Below, one piece after another: positions 8,690-17,467 of a stretch of 64,000 nucleotides of DNA (position 1 is the first letter of the stretch; each line of letters opens with the position of its first letter). Location of the stretch: positions 3,409,501-3,473,500 of the forward strand of contig NZ_CP058349.1 in NCBI RefSeq assembly GCF_013395055.1, given 5' to 3'. The notes beneath the pieces were generated by a model. That model was not told the origin of the DNA and searched no databases. It worked only from the letters and a program-made list of their open reading frames with translations. Position numbers and translations under genes: made by a program. Source of the stretch: Pseudomonas sp. ABC1. GTDB taxonomy: Bacteria > Pseudomonadota > Gammaproteobacteria > Pseudomonadales > Pseudomonadaceae.

Positions 8690-9931
8690 TCAGGCACTGG
8701 GGCGGCCTGCCAGGGCATAGGAACTGAGGCTGACGTGGTGCTCGCGGGTCAGGTAGTCGCCGCGTTGCAGGCGTTCGCGCTGGAAGCGACTGTCCCGCGA
8801 CAGGCGCGAAAACCAGTACAGCAGTTCATCGGTGTCCCCCTCTGGCTCCTGCTCCAGCAGCCAGGCCATCAGGTCAGGCAAGGGCAGGGCCTGCTCGCAG
8901 CGTTCGAGCATTTCACGGGCGGTGCGCGGCGCCTGTGGCGCGTCGCTGCGTCGCTTGCCGGTGCCTTTCGGAAAGCGCGCCGGCTTGGGCTGGAAGCGCG
9001 CCAGGGCATAGACATACGCCTCGACTTGGGAGGCGCTGCCGAGGAAGGTACTCTGCGGACGGGTGAACAGCGCCAGGGACGCTTGCGGCACGGCATCCAG
9101 GCCTTTCTTGCGGATGGTCGCCAGCGCCAGCGCGGCGCCACGGGTAACCGCGTTGTGGCGACGCGCTTCCTCACGCAGCGGCAGCAGCAGTTCGCGGGCA
9201 CGGCGCAGGGTGAGCTGGGCGCTGGTCTGCATCTCCAGGATGCGTGCGTGGGTGCGCAGCAACAGGTCGTCGTCTACCAGTTGGCCGAGGCGTTGCTGCT
9301 CGCCCAGCAGGTGCAGCAGCACCTGTTCGACACGGTGCACGCCCTGCTCGAAGGCGCCGTCGGCGGCGACCAGCTGGATCATCGGTTCGACGTATTCGTC
9401 CCAGGTCGCCAGTACCTCGGCGTAGCGCTGGCGCAGCGGGATCTGCCGATCGCTGGTCTTGGCGCGTTCGGCCACCGCCACCAGTGCCTGTTCGTCGTTG
9501 TCGAGCTTCTTCAGTACGTCGCGCACACGCATGTCGAGCAGGCGCAACTGGCGCGCCAGGTCGTTGCCGTCGCGGATATCGAAGGCATCCTGGATATGCC
9601 CGGCCAGGCGTTCCAGGTGACGCAGGTAGGCTTCGATCTCCAGGCACAGGCCCAAGCGGTGTTCGCGGCGCAGGTAGGCGAGGAAGTCGTGGATCTGGGC
9701 GTTCAGCTCGAAGCGGTTGGGGCTCTTGGCCACCGGCACCAGGATGTCCAGGCGAATCCACTGGTCGAGCAGGGCGGTGATGTCGGTCGGCGTGCCGGCC
9801 GGCAGTTGTGCGGCAAGCTGGTAGCGCAGTTCCACCAGGCTCAGGGTGCCGCTGTCGAAGCGCTCGCACAGGGGCTCGAGCAGGAGCCAGTGTTCGGCGA
9901 GGGCACGCAGTACGCGCTTGGGGTCGATCAT
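8690..9931 (-). CDS. mksF: MksF, kleisin subunit of the MksBEF condensin
   Basis: A 413-residue kleisin that closes the MksB ring and binds MksE. It starts MIDPKRVLRALAEHWLLLEPLCERFDSGTLSL, a conserved N-terminal helix and winged-helix region. Long helical segments follow in the middle (about residues 130-260), and the C-terminal part ends RDSRFQRERLQRGDYLTREHHVSLSSYALAGRP. First gene of mksF-mksE-mksB, divergent from smc across a 390-base intergenic region. The nomenclature follows P. aeruginosa MksF. Confidence 0.87.
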   Translation of the reverse strand: MIDPKRVLRALAEHWLLLEPLCERFDSGTLSLVELRYQLAAQLPAGTPTDITALLDQWIRLDILVPVAKSPNRFELNAQIHDFLAYLRREHRLGLCLEIEAYLRHLERLAGHIQDAFDIRDGNDLARQLRLLDMRVRDVLKKLDNDEQALVAVAERAKTSDRQIPLRQRYAEVLATWDEYVEPMIQLVAADGAFEQGVHRVEQVLLHLLGEQQRLGQLVDDDLLLRTHARILEMQTSAQLTLRRARELLLPLREEARRHNAVTRGAALALATIRKKGLDAVPQASLALFTRPQSTFLGSASQVEAYVYALARFQPKPARFPKGTGKRRSDAPQAPRTAREMLERCEQALPLPDLMAWLLEQEPEGDTDELLYWFSRLSRDSRFQRERLQRGDYLTREHHVSLSSYALAGRPSA

Positions 9932-10321
9932 CGCGGGGGCGGTCGCTCTGCTGGGCTAAAAAGGGCGGATTCTAGCGTAAAAAGTCGCTGGCTGGCGGTG
10001 TGGAGGTGTTTGGGCCGGGCGATCGTATAGAGCGTTTCTCCTTGCTCTCGTTCGTGGGGGCGGGGCCGGGGAGAGGGGTTTTGCTCCTTCTGCCCTCTCC
10101 CCGGCCCTCTCCCGCAGGCGGGAGAGGGGGTAGATGCGTGTTCTGCCCATGAATATCCGTGTGGTCTGTTATGACGTGATCCTCGCTTAAAGGAAGCGCT
10201 CCTTGCGACAAGGCCACGACACTCCCTAGAATCGCCTGATTTTGCACGCTGTGGCGCAATTCTCGCGGGATTGTCCAGCCTTGCCGGCGCCGCGCGCGCC
10301 GATCGACACGGAGCGCCCTTC
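9932..10321. other. Divergent mksF/smc intergenic region
   Basis: 390 bases without a gene. It must hold both the mks and smc promoters. The main visible structure is a tandem pair of GC-rich hairpins (10064-10128). I cannot pick out a convincing sigma-70 promoter for either side. Confidence 0.55.
10064..10128. repeat. Dispersed ccctctcccgc hairpin repeat, copy 1
   Basis: Two adjacent hairpins: a perfect 14-bp stem (10064-10077 with 10093-10106) and a perfect 11-bp stem (10105-10115 with 10118-10128). The second stem recurs at 39907-39930 and 41992-42015, and in degenerate form at 25531-25556. Confidence 0.85.
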
Positions 10322-13300
10322 ATGCGTCTGAAAAGTATCAAGCTGGCGGGCTTCAAATCCTTCGTCGACCCGACCACGGTCAGCTTCCCCAGCAACATGG
10401 CGGCGGTGGTCGGGCCAAACGGTTGCGGCAAGTCCAATATCATCGACGCGGTGCGCTGGGTGATGGGCGAGAGTTCGGCGAAGAACCTCCGGGGCGAGTC
10501 GATGACCGACGTCATCTTCAACGGCTCCAATACGCGTAAACCGGTCACCCAGGCCAGCATCGAGCTGATCTTCGACAACAGCGACAGCACCCTGACCGGC
10601 GAGTACGCCGGGTTCGCCGAGATCTCCATTCGCCGTCGGGTCACCCGTGACGGGCAGAACACCTACTTCCTCAACGGGGTGAAATGCCGGCGCCGCGACA
10701 TTACCGATATCTTCCTCGGCACCGGTCTGGGTCCGCGCAGCTACTCGATCATCGAGCAGGGCATGATCAGCAAGCTGATCGAGGCCAAGCCCGAGGACTT
10801 GCGCAATTTCATCGAAGAAGCCGCCGGTATCTCCAAGTACAAGGAGCGTCGGCGCGAGACCGAAAGCCGCATACGTCGCACCCAGGAAAACCTCGCGCGC
10901 CTGAGCGACCTGCGTGATGAGCTGGAGCGGCAACTGGAGCGGTTGCAGCGCCAGTCACAGTCCGCCGAGAAATACCAGGAATACAAGACCCGCGAACGGC
11001 AACTGAAGGCCCAGTTGATGGCGCTGCGCTGGCAGGCGCTGAACCAGCAGGTCGGGCAGCGCGAGCAGGTCATTGGCGATCAGGAGGTGTCTTTCGAAGC
11101 GCTGGTGGCCGAGCAGCGCAACGCAGACGCCGGGATCGAGCGCCTGCGAGACGGGCACCACGAACTATCCGAGCACTTCAATCAGGTGCAGGGGCGTTTC
11201 TACTCCGTTGGCGGTGATATCGCCCGGGTCGAGCAGAGCATCCAGCATGGCCAGCAGCGCGTGCGGCAACTGCAGGACGACTTGCGTGAAGCCGAGCAGG
11301 CCCGGCAGGAAGCGGAGCGTCATCTGGGGCATGACCGTGCGGTGCTGGCCAATCTCGATGAAGAACTGGCGATGCTCGAACCGGAGCAGGCGTTGAGCGA
11401 AGCTGCGTCCGAGGAGGCCTCGGCGATGCTGGAGCAGTCCGAGCAGGCCATGCAGGACTGGCAGGAGCAGTGGGACACCTTCAACCTGCACAGCGCCGAG
11501 CCACGCAAGGTGGCCGAGGTGCAGCAGTCGCGCATCCAGCAACTGGAGCAGGCGTTGGAGCGGCTGCATGAACGCCAGCGGCGTCTGGTCGACGAGCGCG
11601 AGGGCCTGTGCGCCGACCCTGAGGAAGACGCCCAGCAGGAACTGGCGGAACAACTGGCGATGGGCGAGTTGGCCGCCGAGGAAGTGAGCGAGCAGCAGGC
11701 GCTGCTCGGCGAACGCCTGGAGCAGGTGCGTACGCAGTTGCAGGAAAGTGTCCGTGGCGAGCAACAGGTTCAGGGCGAATTGCAGCGCCTGCATGGCCGT
11801 ATCGCCTCGCTGGAGGCTTTGCAGCAGGCCGCGCTGGACCCAGGACAGGGCACGCAGGCGTGGTTGCAGGCGCAGGGGCTGGCGGCGACACCGTGCCTGG
11901 CCGATGGCCTGCGGGTCGAGCCGGGCTGGGAGCTGGCGCTGGAGACGGTGCTGGGCGCCGATCTGCAGGCGCTGCTGTTGGATGACTTCGACGGCTTGCA
12001 TCTGAATGAACTGGAGCAGGGCGACCTGCGACTGCTGCAACTGGGCCGGTCTAGCGCGGCAATCCCAGGCTCGCTGCTGGACAAGGTGACATCGGCGCAC
12101 GACCTCTCGCCCTGGCTGGCCCGTGTACGCACGGTGGAAACCCTTGACCAGGGCCTGGCCCTGCGCGCCGGGCTCGCCGAGGACGAAAGCCTGGTCAGCC
12201 GCGACGGTTATTGGCTGGGGCGGCACTTCCTGCGCGTCAGCAAAGGCAGCGATGCCCGATCCGGCGTGTTGGCGCGTGCCCAGGAGCTGCTTGCTTTGCA
12301 GGCCGAACGCGATGAGCGCGAGCAGGCACTGGCGTTGCTGCACGAGCGGCTGGCGCTGCTGCGTGGGCAGCAGGCCGAGCAGGAGCAGGCGCTCGACGCA
12401 TTGCGCCTGCGTTCGCAGGAAAGCGCCCGCCAGCAAGGAGAGTTGAAGGCGCTGCTGTCGGCTGGACAGGCCCGGCTGGAGCAACGCGCACTGCGGCGTC
12501 AGCGGCTCGATGACGAGTTGCGTGAGCTGGATGAACAACGTGCCCTGGAGCTGGAGCAACTGGGTGAATCGCGCCTGTCGTTGCAGGACGCACTGGACTC
12601 CATGGAGCAGGACAGCGAGCGTCGCGAGCAATTGCTGGCGCGGCGCGAAAGCCTCCGCGAGGCACTGGATGGCATTCGCCAGGAGGCTCGGCAGCACAAG
12701 GAACAAGCGCACCAGATGGCCGTTCGCCTGGGTTCGCTTAGGGCGCAGCAGACGTCCATCCGCCAGGCGCTGGAGCGTCTGGAACAGCAGTTCGAGCGTA
12801 GCCAGGAGCGGCGCGAGCAGTTGAGCCTGAACATGGAAATGGGCGAGGCGCCCCTGGAAGAACTGCGCATGCGCCTGGAGGAACTGCTGGAGCGGCGCAT
12901 GGCGGTCGAGGATGAGCTGAAACAGGCGCGCCTTGCCGTCGAAGATGCCGATCGCGAATTACGCGACATGGAGCGTCGGCGTACCCAGGCCGAGCAGCAG
13001 GCGCAGTTGTTGCGCGGCCAGATGGAGCAGCAGCGCCTCGACTGGCAGGCCCTGAATGTACGGCGCAAAGCCTTGCAGGAACAGTTGCACGAGGACGGCT
13101 ACGACCTGCATGGCGTGCTGGCGACACTGCCGGAGGAGGCCGCCGAGGCCGCTTGGGAGGGCGAACTGGAGCAACTGGCGGCGCGCATTCAGCGCCTGGG
13201 GCCGATCAACCTGGCGGCCATCGACGAGTACCAGCAGCAGTCCGAACGCAAGCGTTACCTGGATGCGCAGAATGACGACCTGGTCGAAGCGCTGGATACC

Positions 13301-13810
13301 CTGGAAAACGTCATTCGCAAGATCGACCGGGAAACCCGTAATCGCTTCAAGGAAACCTTCGATCAGATCAACGCTGGCTTGCAGGCGCTCTTTCCGAAAG
13401 TGTTCGGGGGTGGCAGTGCCTATCTGGAACTAACCGGGGAAGATTTACTCGATACCGGGGTAGCGATCATGGCGCGGCCGCCGGGCAAGAAGAACAGCAC
13501 CATCCATCTGTTGTCCGGCGGGGAAAAGGCACTCACCGCACTGGCGCTGGTCTTTGCCATATTCCAGTTGAATCCGGCGCCGTTCTGCATGCTCGACGAG
13601 GTGGATGCGCCGCTGGACGATGCCAACGTGGGTCGCTATGCGCGCCTGGTGAAAGAGATGTCGGCGACCGTGCAGTTCATCTATATCACCCACAACAAGA
13701 TCGCCATGGAAATGGCCGAGCAATTGATGGGCGTGACCATGCACGAGCCGGGTTGCTCGCGACTGGTGGCTGTGGATGTCGAACAGGCCGTGGCGATGGT
13801 AGAGGTGTAG
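10322..13810 (+). CDS. smc: Chromosome segregation ATPase Smc
   Basis: A 1162-residue canonical Smc, the ATPase of the Smc-ScpAB condensin that organises newly replicated origins. It has Walker A GPNGCGKS (31-38), long coiled coils (about 170-500 and 660-1000), a hinge at about 510-640, the C-terminal signature LLSGGEKALTALAL and Walker B FCMLDEVDAPLDDANV. The ATG at 10322 was chosen over a start 17 codons upstream because it begins the conserved MRLKSIKLAGFKSF and follows GGAG at 8-9 bases. It is followed by zipA, the usual Pseudomonas order. Its partners ScpA and ScpB are also in this window. Confidence 0.96.
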   Translation: MRLKSIKLAGFKSFVDPTTVSFPSNMAAVVGPNGCGKSNIIDAVRWVMGESSAKNLRGESMTDVIFNGSNTRKPVTQASIELIFDNSDSTLTGEYAGFAEISIRRRVTRDGQNTYFLNGVKCRRRDITDIFLGTGLGPRSYSIIEQGMISKLIEAKPEDLRNFIEEAAGISKYKERRRETESRIRRTQENLARLSDLRDELERQLERLQRQSQSAEKYQEYKTRERQLKAQLMALRWQALNQQVGQREQVIGDQEVSFEALVAEQRNADAGIERLRDGHHELSEHFNQVQGRFYSVGGDIARVEQSIQHGQQRVRQLQDDLREAEQARQEAERHLGHDRAVLANLDEELAMLEPEQALSEAASEEASAMLEQSEQAMQDWQEQWDTFNLHSAEPRKVAEVQQSRIQQLEQALERLHERQRRLVDEREGLCADPEEDAQQELAEQLAMGELAAEEVSEQQALLGERLEQVRTQLQESVRGEQQVQGELQRLHGRIASLEALQQAALDPGQGTQAWLQAQGLAATPCLADGLRVEPGWELALETVLGADLQALLLDDFDGLHLNELEQGDLRLLQLGRSSAAIPGSLLDKVTSAHDLSPWLARVRTVETLDQGLALRAGLAEDESLVSRDGYWLGRHFLRVSKGSDARSGVLARAQELLALQAERDEREQALALLHERLALLRGQQAEQEQALDALRLRSQESARQQGELKALLSAGQARLEQRALRRQRLDDELRELDEQRALELEQLGESRLSLQDALDSMEQDSERREQLLARRESLREALDGIRQEARQHKEQAHQMAVRLGSLRAQQTSIRQALERLEQQFERSQERREQLSLNMEMGEAPLEELRMRLEELLERRMAVEDELKQARLAVEDADRELRDMERRRTQAEQQAQLLRGQMEQQRLDWQALNVRRKALQEQLHEDGYDLHGVLATLPEEAAEAAWEGELEQLAARIQRLGPINLAAIDEYQQQSERKRYLDAQNDDLVEALDTLENVIRKIDRETRNRFKETFDQINAGLQALFPKVFGGGSAYLELTGEDLLDTGVAIMARPPGKKNSTIHLLSGGEKALTALALVFAIFQLNPAPFCMLDEVDAPLDDANVGRYARLVKEMSATVQFIYITHNKIAMEMAEQLMGVTMHEPGCSRLVAVDVEQAVAMVEV

Positions 13811-13982
13811 CGGGGGATTTTTTCGCCGATATGCAAAAGGACATATAAAAGACAACGGACCAGCGGTGCCAAACCCACGTGTGGCGTGCTAATTTAGCGG
13901 CCAATTATTGCAGTATGCGAATACGGACTTCTTTACCGTCTTTTCGCTTTATTTATCATTGTCATCAGAGGTCAGGGTATTA

Positions 13983-14816
13983 ATGGATATCGGTCTGCGC
14001 GAGTGGCTGATTGTCATCGGCATCATTGTTATCGCCGGGATTCTTTTCGATGGCTGGCGGCGGATGCGCGGTGGCAAGGGCAAGTTGAAGTTCAAGCTCG
14101 ATCGCAGCCTGGCAAACCTGCCTGATGAGGACGAAGGCGAGAACGACGTACTCAGTCCGGCGCGGGTGGTCAAACGCAACCAGGAACCGCAACTGGATGA
14201 AGAGAGCCTGCCGTCGTTGAGCGCCCGTGAACCCGCGCGTAGCCGCCGTGAGGAGCCCCACCAGGGCGACCTGCACCTGAGCCTGAGTGCCGACGAGCCC
14301 AGGCAGCAGAGCCTGATCGACCCTGTGCTGGATGATGAAGACCTCGATGACGAACAGGAGCCGCGCAAAGAGCTGGCGCCCGTCGAGGAAGTGCTGGTGA
14401 TCAATGTGATCTGCCGGGACAGCACGGGTTTCCGTGGCCCGGCCCTGTTGCAGAACATTCTCGAAAGTGGCTTGCGCTTCGGCGAGATGGACATCTTCCA
14501 TCGCCACGAAAGCATGGCTGGCAATGGCGAGGTGCTGTTCTCCATGGCCAATGCGGTCAAGCCGGGCACTTTCGACCTGGACGACATCGACCATTTCACC
14601 ACGCCCGCCGTGAGTTTCTTCCTGGGCTTGCCGGGGCCGCGGCATCCCAAGCAGGCGTTCGACGTGATGGTCGCGGCGGCGCGCAAGCTGTCCCAGGAAC
14701 TCAATGGCGAGCTCAAGGACGACCAGCGCAGCGTGTTGACTGCGCAGACCATCGAGCACTACCGCCAGCGTATCGTCGAATACGAGCGCCGTCGGATGAC
14801 GCTCAAGCCGCGCTGA
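13983..14816 (+). CDS. zipA: Cell division protein ZipA
   Basis: A 277-residue protein that tethers FtsZ to the inner membrane at the septum. An N-terminal membrane anchor (about residues 5-22, LREWLIVIGIIVIAGILFDGW) is followed by a basic patch, a long charged Pro/Glu-rich linker, and the C-terminal FtsZ-binding domain from about residue 135 (EEVLVINVICRDSTGFRGPALLQ... to IVEYERRR). The start is the ATG preceded by AGGG at 6 bases. Longer upstream readings would put 25 unrelated residues before the anchor. It follows smc by 170 bases, but ligA, which I expect next in Pseudomonas, is absent here. Confidence 0.94.
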   Translation: MDIGLREWLIVIGIIVIAGILFDGWRRMRGGKGKLKFKLDRSLANLPDEDEGENDVLSPARVVKRNQEPQLDEESLPSLSAREPARSRREEPHQGDLHLSLSADEPRQQSLIDPVLDDEDLDDEQEPRKELAPVEEVLVINVICRDSTGFRGPALLQNILESGLRFGEMDIFHRHESMAGNGEVLFSMANAVKPGTFDLDDIDHFTTPAVSFFLGLPGPRHPKQAFDVMVAAARKLSQELNGELKDDQRSVLTAQTIEHYRQRIVEYERRRMTLKPR

Positions 14817-14840
14817 TCGCACTGCTCCGGCTCCAATGCA

Positions 14841-14878
14841 AAACGCCACCGTCGACAGGACCGGTGGCGTTTTTGTTT
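14841..14878. terminator. Bidirectional terminator between zipA and the response regulator
   Basis: 11-bp stem (14841-14851 with 14862-14872, core acgccaccg/cggtggcgt) followed by TTTTGTTT on the plus strand and CGTTTTGC on the minus strand. It serves the two convergent genes. Confidence 0.85.
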
Positions 14879-14898
14879 GGGCGGCGTATTAGCGCTGC

Positions 14899-15579
14899 TC
14901 AGTCGGCAGCATAGAGATAGCCACGGCTGCGCAGCGCAACGATACGTGGGCGGCCATCGCCGTGGGGGCCGAGTTTGCGTCGCAGGTTGCTGACGTGCAT
15001 GTCCAGGCTGCGGTCGTAGAGCGTCAGCTTGCGCCCCAGGGCCAGTTGCGCCAGGGCCTGTTTGTCCAGTGGCTCGCCAGGCTGGGCGATCAGCGCTTCG
15101 AGGATGCGTCCTTCGGAGAGTGTCAGGCTGATCTCGAGATTGCCGATGGTGGCAACGCCACGGGCCGGGCTGTAGCACAGGTCGCCCTGTTCCAGTTGGC
15201 TCGGTACGCTGCTGGGCAGGCTGCGGCGCAGTACGGCGCGCAGGCGGGCGGTCAGTTCGCGAGGGTCGCAAGGCTTGGCCAGGTAGTCGTCGGCGCCCAG
15301 CTCCAGGCCCAGGATGCGATCCAGCGGTTCGCCCCGTGCCGAGAGCATCAGGACGGGCAGGCCGGGGTGGTCGCTGCGCAGTTGCTTGAGCAGTTCCAGG
15401 CCGCTGCCGTCCGGCAGCATCACATCGAGTATCACCGCCGATGGTTGCTCTTGTGCCAGCGCATCCCGGGCACTCTGACCGTCATGGCAGGCACGGACGC
15501 TGTAGCCTTCCTGCGTCAGCCAGCGCACCAGCAGCTCGCAGAGCTCCTGGTCGTCGTCGATCAGTAACAGTTCGCTCAT
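14899..15579 (-). CDS. OmpR-family response regulator
   Basis: A 226-residue DNA-binding response regulator. The receiver domain (1-115) has acidic residues D8-D10, phospho-acceptor D52 (ILDVMLPDGSG) and K102 (YLAKPCDP). The winged-helix domain (about 130-226) ends in LDMHVSNLRRKLG...VALRSRGYLYA. No histidine kinase is adjacent; the gene just upstream encodes a small coiled-coil membrane protein. In P. aeruginosa a similar regulator sits near a CpxP-like protein and kinase, so it may be CpxR-like, but I cannot confirm its partner. Confidence 0.9.
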   Translation of the reverse strand: MSELLLIDDDQELCELLVRWLTQEGYSVRACHDGQSARDALAQEQPSAVILDVMLPDGSGLELLKQLRSDHPGLPVLMLSARGEPLDRILGLELGADDYLAKPCDPRELTARLRAVLRRSLPSSVPSQLEQGDLCYSPARGVATIGNLEISLTLSEGRILEALIAQPGEPLDKQALAQLALGRKLTLYDRSLDMHVSNLRRKLGPHGDGRPRIVALRSRGYLYAAD

Positions 15580-15583
15580 GGTT

Positions 15584-15937
15584 TCAGTTCAGCCATTGGC
15601 GACGGCGGCGTCCACGCGATATCAGCGCACCGAACATGAAGGCCAGTGCGCCAACCCCGCCACCCACGGCGAACCACTGCTGTTCTGCGGTGAGGGTTGG
15701 GAAGAGGCTCTGCTCCTGTTGTTCCTGCAACTGTTGGCGGAGTTGCTGGTTCTCCTGCTGCAGCCTGGTCAACTGCGCCTTGGTGTTTTGCGCTTCGACG
15801 GTGGCCAGGCGAGCATTCAGCTCGGCGGAGGCTTCGGCAACGGGCTCGACAGGCGTCGTTGCGGTGGATGCTTCTTCGGCATGGAGCATGGGTGCGAATG
15901 ACAGGGCGAACACTAGGAACAGCGAACCTTTGCGCAT
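15584..15937 (-). CDS. Signal-peptide coiled-coil protein with C-terminal membrane anchor
   Basis: A 117-residue protein. It has a signal peptide (1-20, ending MLHA), then a Thr/Glu/Ala-rich stretch, a glutamine/leucine coiled coil (about 38-76), and one membrane span (about 90-106). It closes with a cluster of arginines (RGRRRRQWLN). This architecture fits a periplasmic rod tethered to the inner membrane. The start is set by AGGAG five bases before ATG. It ends 4 bases before the response regulator start, so the two are almost certainly co-transcribed, which hints at a regulatory or envelope-sensing link. No function is known to me. Confidence 0.7.
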   Translation of the reverse strand: MRKGSLFLVFALSFAPMLHAEEASTATTPVEPVAEASAELNARLATVEAQNTKAQLTRLQQENQQLRQQLQEQQEQSLFPTLTAEQQWFAVGGGVGALAFMFGALISRGRRRRQWLN

Positions 15938-15972
15938 CGGAACTCCTGAAGGCGGTAGGCCTGAATGATGTC

Positions 15973-16272
15973 TCAGGGAAATACTTGCTTGAAGGGTTTT
16001 ACCTGGACGCTGGCATAGACGCCGGCGCTGGCATAGGGGTCGTCTTTCGCCCAGGCTTCGGCGGCCTGCTGGGACTCGAACTGGGCGACCACCAGGCTGC
16101 CGCTGAAGCCGGCATCGCCCGGGTCTTCGCTGTCGATGGCCGGGTGTGGACCGGCGAGGACCAGGCGGCCCTCGTTCTGCAATACCTGGAGGCGTTCGAG
16201 GTGCGCGGGACGGGTGGCCTTGCGCTTGGGCAATGAATCGGGGGCGTCGGTCGCGATGATGGCGTAGAGCAT
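15973..16272 (-). CDS. yciI: YciI family protein
   Basis: A 99-residue small alpha/beta protein of the YCII (dimeric alpha-beta barrel) family. The conserved core is HLERLQVLQNEGRLVLAGP followed by the GSLVVAQFESQQAAEAWAKDDPY motif. The His/Asp pair typical of the family (in RPAHLERL and AKDDPY) is present. The start at ATG 16272 is supported by AAGGA six bases upstream. The biochemical role of YciI is not settled. It is divergent from the PHP exonuclease gene. Confidence 0.88.
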   Translation of the reverse strand: MLYAIIATDAPDSLPKRKATRPAHLERLQVLQNEGRLVLAGPHPAIDSEDPGDAGFSGSLVVAQFESQQAAEAWAKDDPYASAGVYASVQVKPFKQVFP

Positions 16273-16596
16273 GATCATTCCTTGCAGTCGATGGCGTGCC
16301 AGGGCCTGGATGGGTGTAGTGTGTGCGCCTGGCGGCTGGCTGGCACCGAGACCTGGCAGGGAGGTAATACCCTGTGCCGGGAAAGGCGGGAGGCAAGCCA
16401 GAAGTGTCACATGGCCTGCATAATAGCAAACCGCGCTTTGATCGGAATGCCATTGACAAGTTCCATTGATTTATCTGCCGTTCGATGACGCGGATGCCTG
16501 GAGGCACGGTCGTGCGTTGGCGTGGTCAATTGCCTGGGCCGGCGGCTCGGCTCGCGTCCTGTGTGCATGGGCATCGTTGCCCTGGAGATTTCCTGA
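16273..16596. other. yciI / PHP gene divergent intergenic region
   Basis: 324 bases with no gene. In P. aeruginosa I recall a septation protein (YciB type) in this neighbourhood; it is not here. A minus-strand TATTAT at 16420-16425 is a candidate -10 for yciI. A plus-strand TTGACA at 16453-16458 lacks a matching -10. Confidence 0.5.
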
Positions 16597-17445
16597 ATGA
16601 CTGTAGACCTGCATTGCCACAGCACTGCATCCGATGGTGTGCTGGCGCCTGCGTCGCTGGTGCGCCGTGCCCATGAGCGTGGCGTGACGCTGCTGGCGCT
16701 GACTGACCACGACACCGTCGAAGGGCTGCTGGAGGCACGCGAAACGGCCGAGGCGCTGGGCATGCAACTGGTGAATGGTATCGAGCTGTCGTGCCTGTGG
16801 GCGGGCGCCACCATCCATGTGCTGGGCTACGGCTTTTCCGTACAGGCGCCGACCCTGTGCGAAGCCATCGCCGCGTTGCACGACGGGCGCTGGCAGCGTG
16901 CCGAGCTGATTTCCCAGCGCCTGGCCGCCAAGGGCATGCCGGGTGCGATGGACGGCGCGCGGGCGGTGCAAATGGAGCTGGGCGACAGTGGCAATGCGCC
17001 GGCGCGCCCCCACTTTGCGGAGTTCCTGGTGCGCGCCGGGCATGTGCGCGACCGTGCCGAAGCGTTCCGCAAGTGGCTGGGCTCGGGCAAGCTGGGGGAT
17101 GTCAAACAGCACTGGCCGAGCCTCGAACAGACCGTGACGACCCTGCGCCAGGCCGGTGCCTGGGTGAGCCTGGCACACCCCTGGCAATATGACCTGACGC
17201 GCAGCAAACGGCGTAGACTGGTGAGCGATTTCGTCCAGGCCGGCGGCCAGGCGCTGGAAGTGGTCAATGGCCTGCAACCGCATGAGCAGATCGGCGGGCT
17301 GTCGATCCTGGCGCGCGAGTTCGGGTTGATGGCCAGTGTCGGCAGCGATTTCCACGCACCGGGCGAATGGTCCGACCTCGGCTTGTACCGTGAACTGCCA
17401 GCCGGCCTGACGCCGCTCTGGGAGCGTTTCGAGCAAGGGGCATGA
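16597..17445 (+). CDS. rnm: PHP-domain 5'-3' exoribonuclease (RNase AM / YciV-TrpH type)
   Basis: A 282-residue metal-dependent phosphoesterase. It shows the PHP signatures DLHCHSTASDG (residues 4-14), LTDHDT (about 36-41), NGIELSC (about 60-66) and, in the C-terminal half, SLAHPWQYD and VGSDFHAPGEW, which supply the metal-binding His and Asp residues. The E. coli homologue YciV (RNase AM) trims the 5' ends of rRNAs and acts on 3',5'-bisphosphonucleotides. First gene of a tight set with yciO and scpAB (23- and about 10-base gaps), probably one operon. Confidence 0.88.
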   Translation: MTVDLHCHSTASDGVLAPASLVRRAHERGVTLLALTDHDTVEGLLEARETAEALGMQLVNGIELSCLWAGATIHVLGYGFSVQAPTLCEAIAALHDGRWQRAELISQRLAAKGMPGAMDGARAVQMELGDSGNAPARPHFAEFLVRAGHVRDRAEAFRKWLGSGKLGDVKQHWPSLEQTVTTLRQAGAWVSLAHPWQYDLTRSKRRRLVSDFVQAGGQALEVVNGLQPHEQIGGLSILAREFGLMASVGSDFHAPGEWSDLGLYRELPAGLTPLWERFEQGA

Positions 17446-17467
17446 CGATGAGGTATAGGGAGGCACC

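Noticed and set aside
5094..9931. Wadjet (JetABCD) defence system
   Set aside because: The nuclease subunit is missing and the MksB/E/F proteins look like the Pseudomonas housekeeping condensin.
16453..16458. TTGACA as -35 of the PHP gene
   Set aside because: No acceptable -10 hexamer 16-18 bases downstream and more than 130 bases from the start codon.
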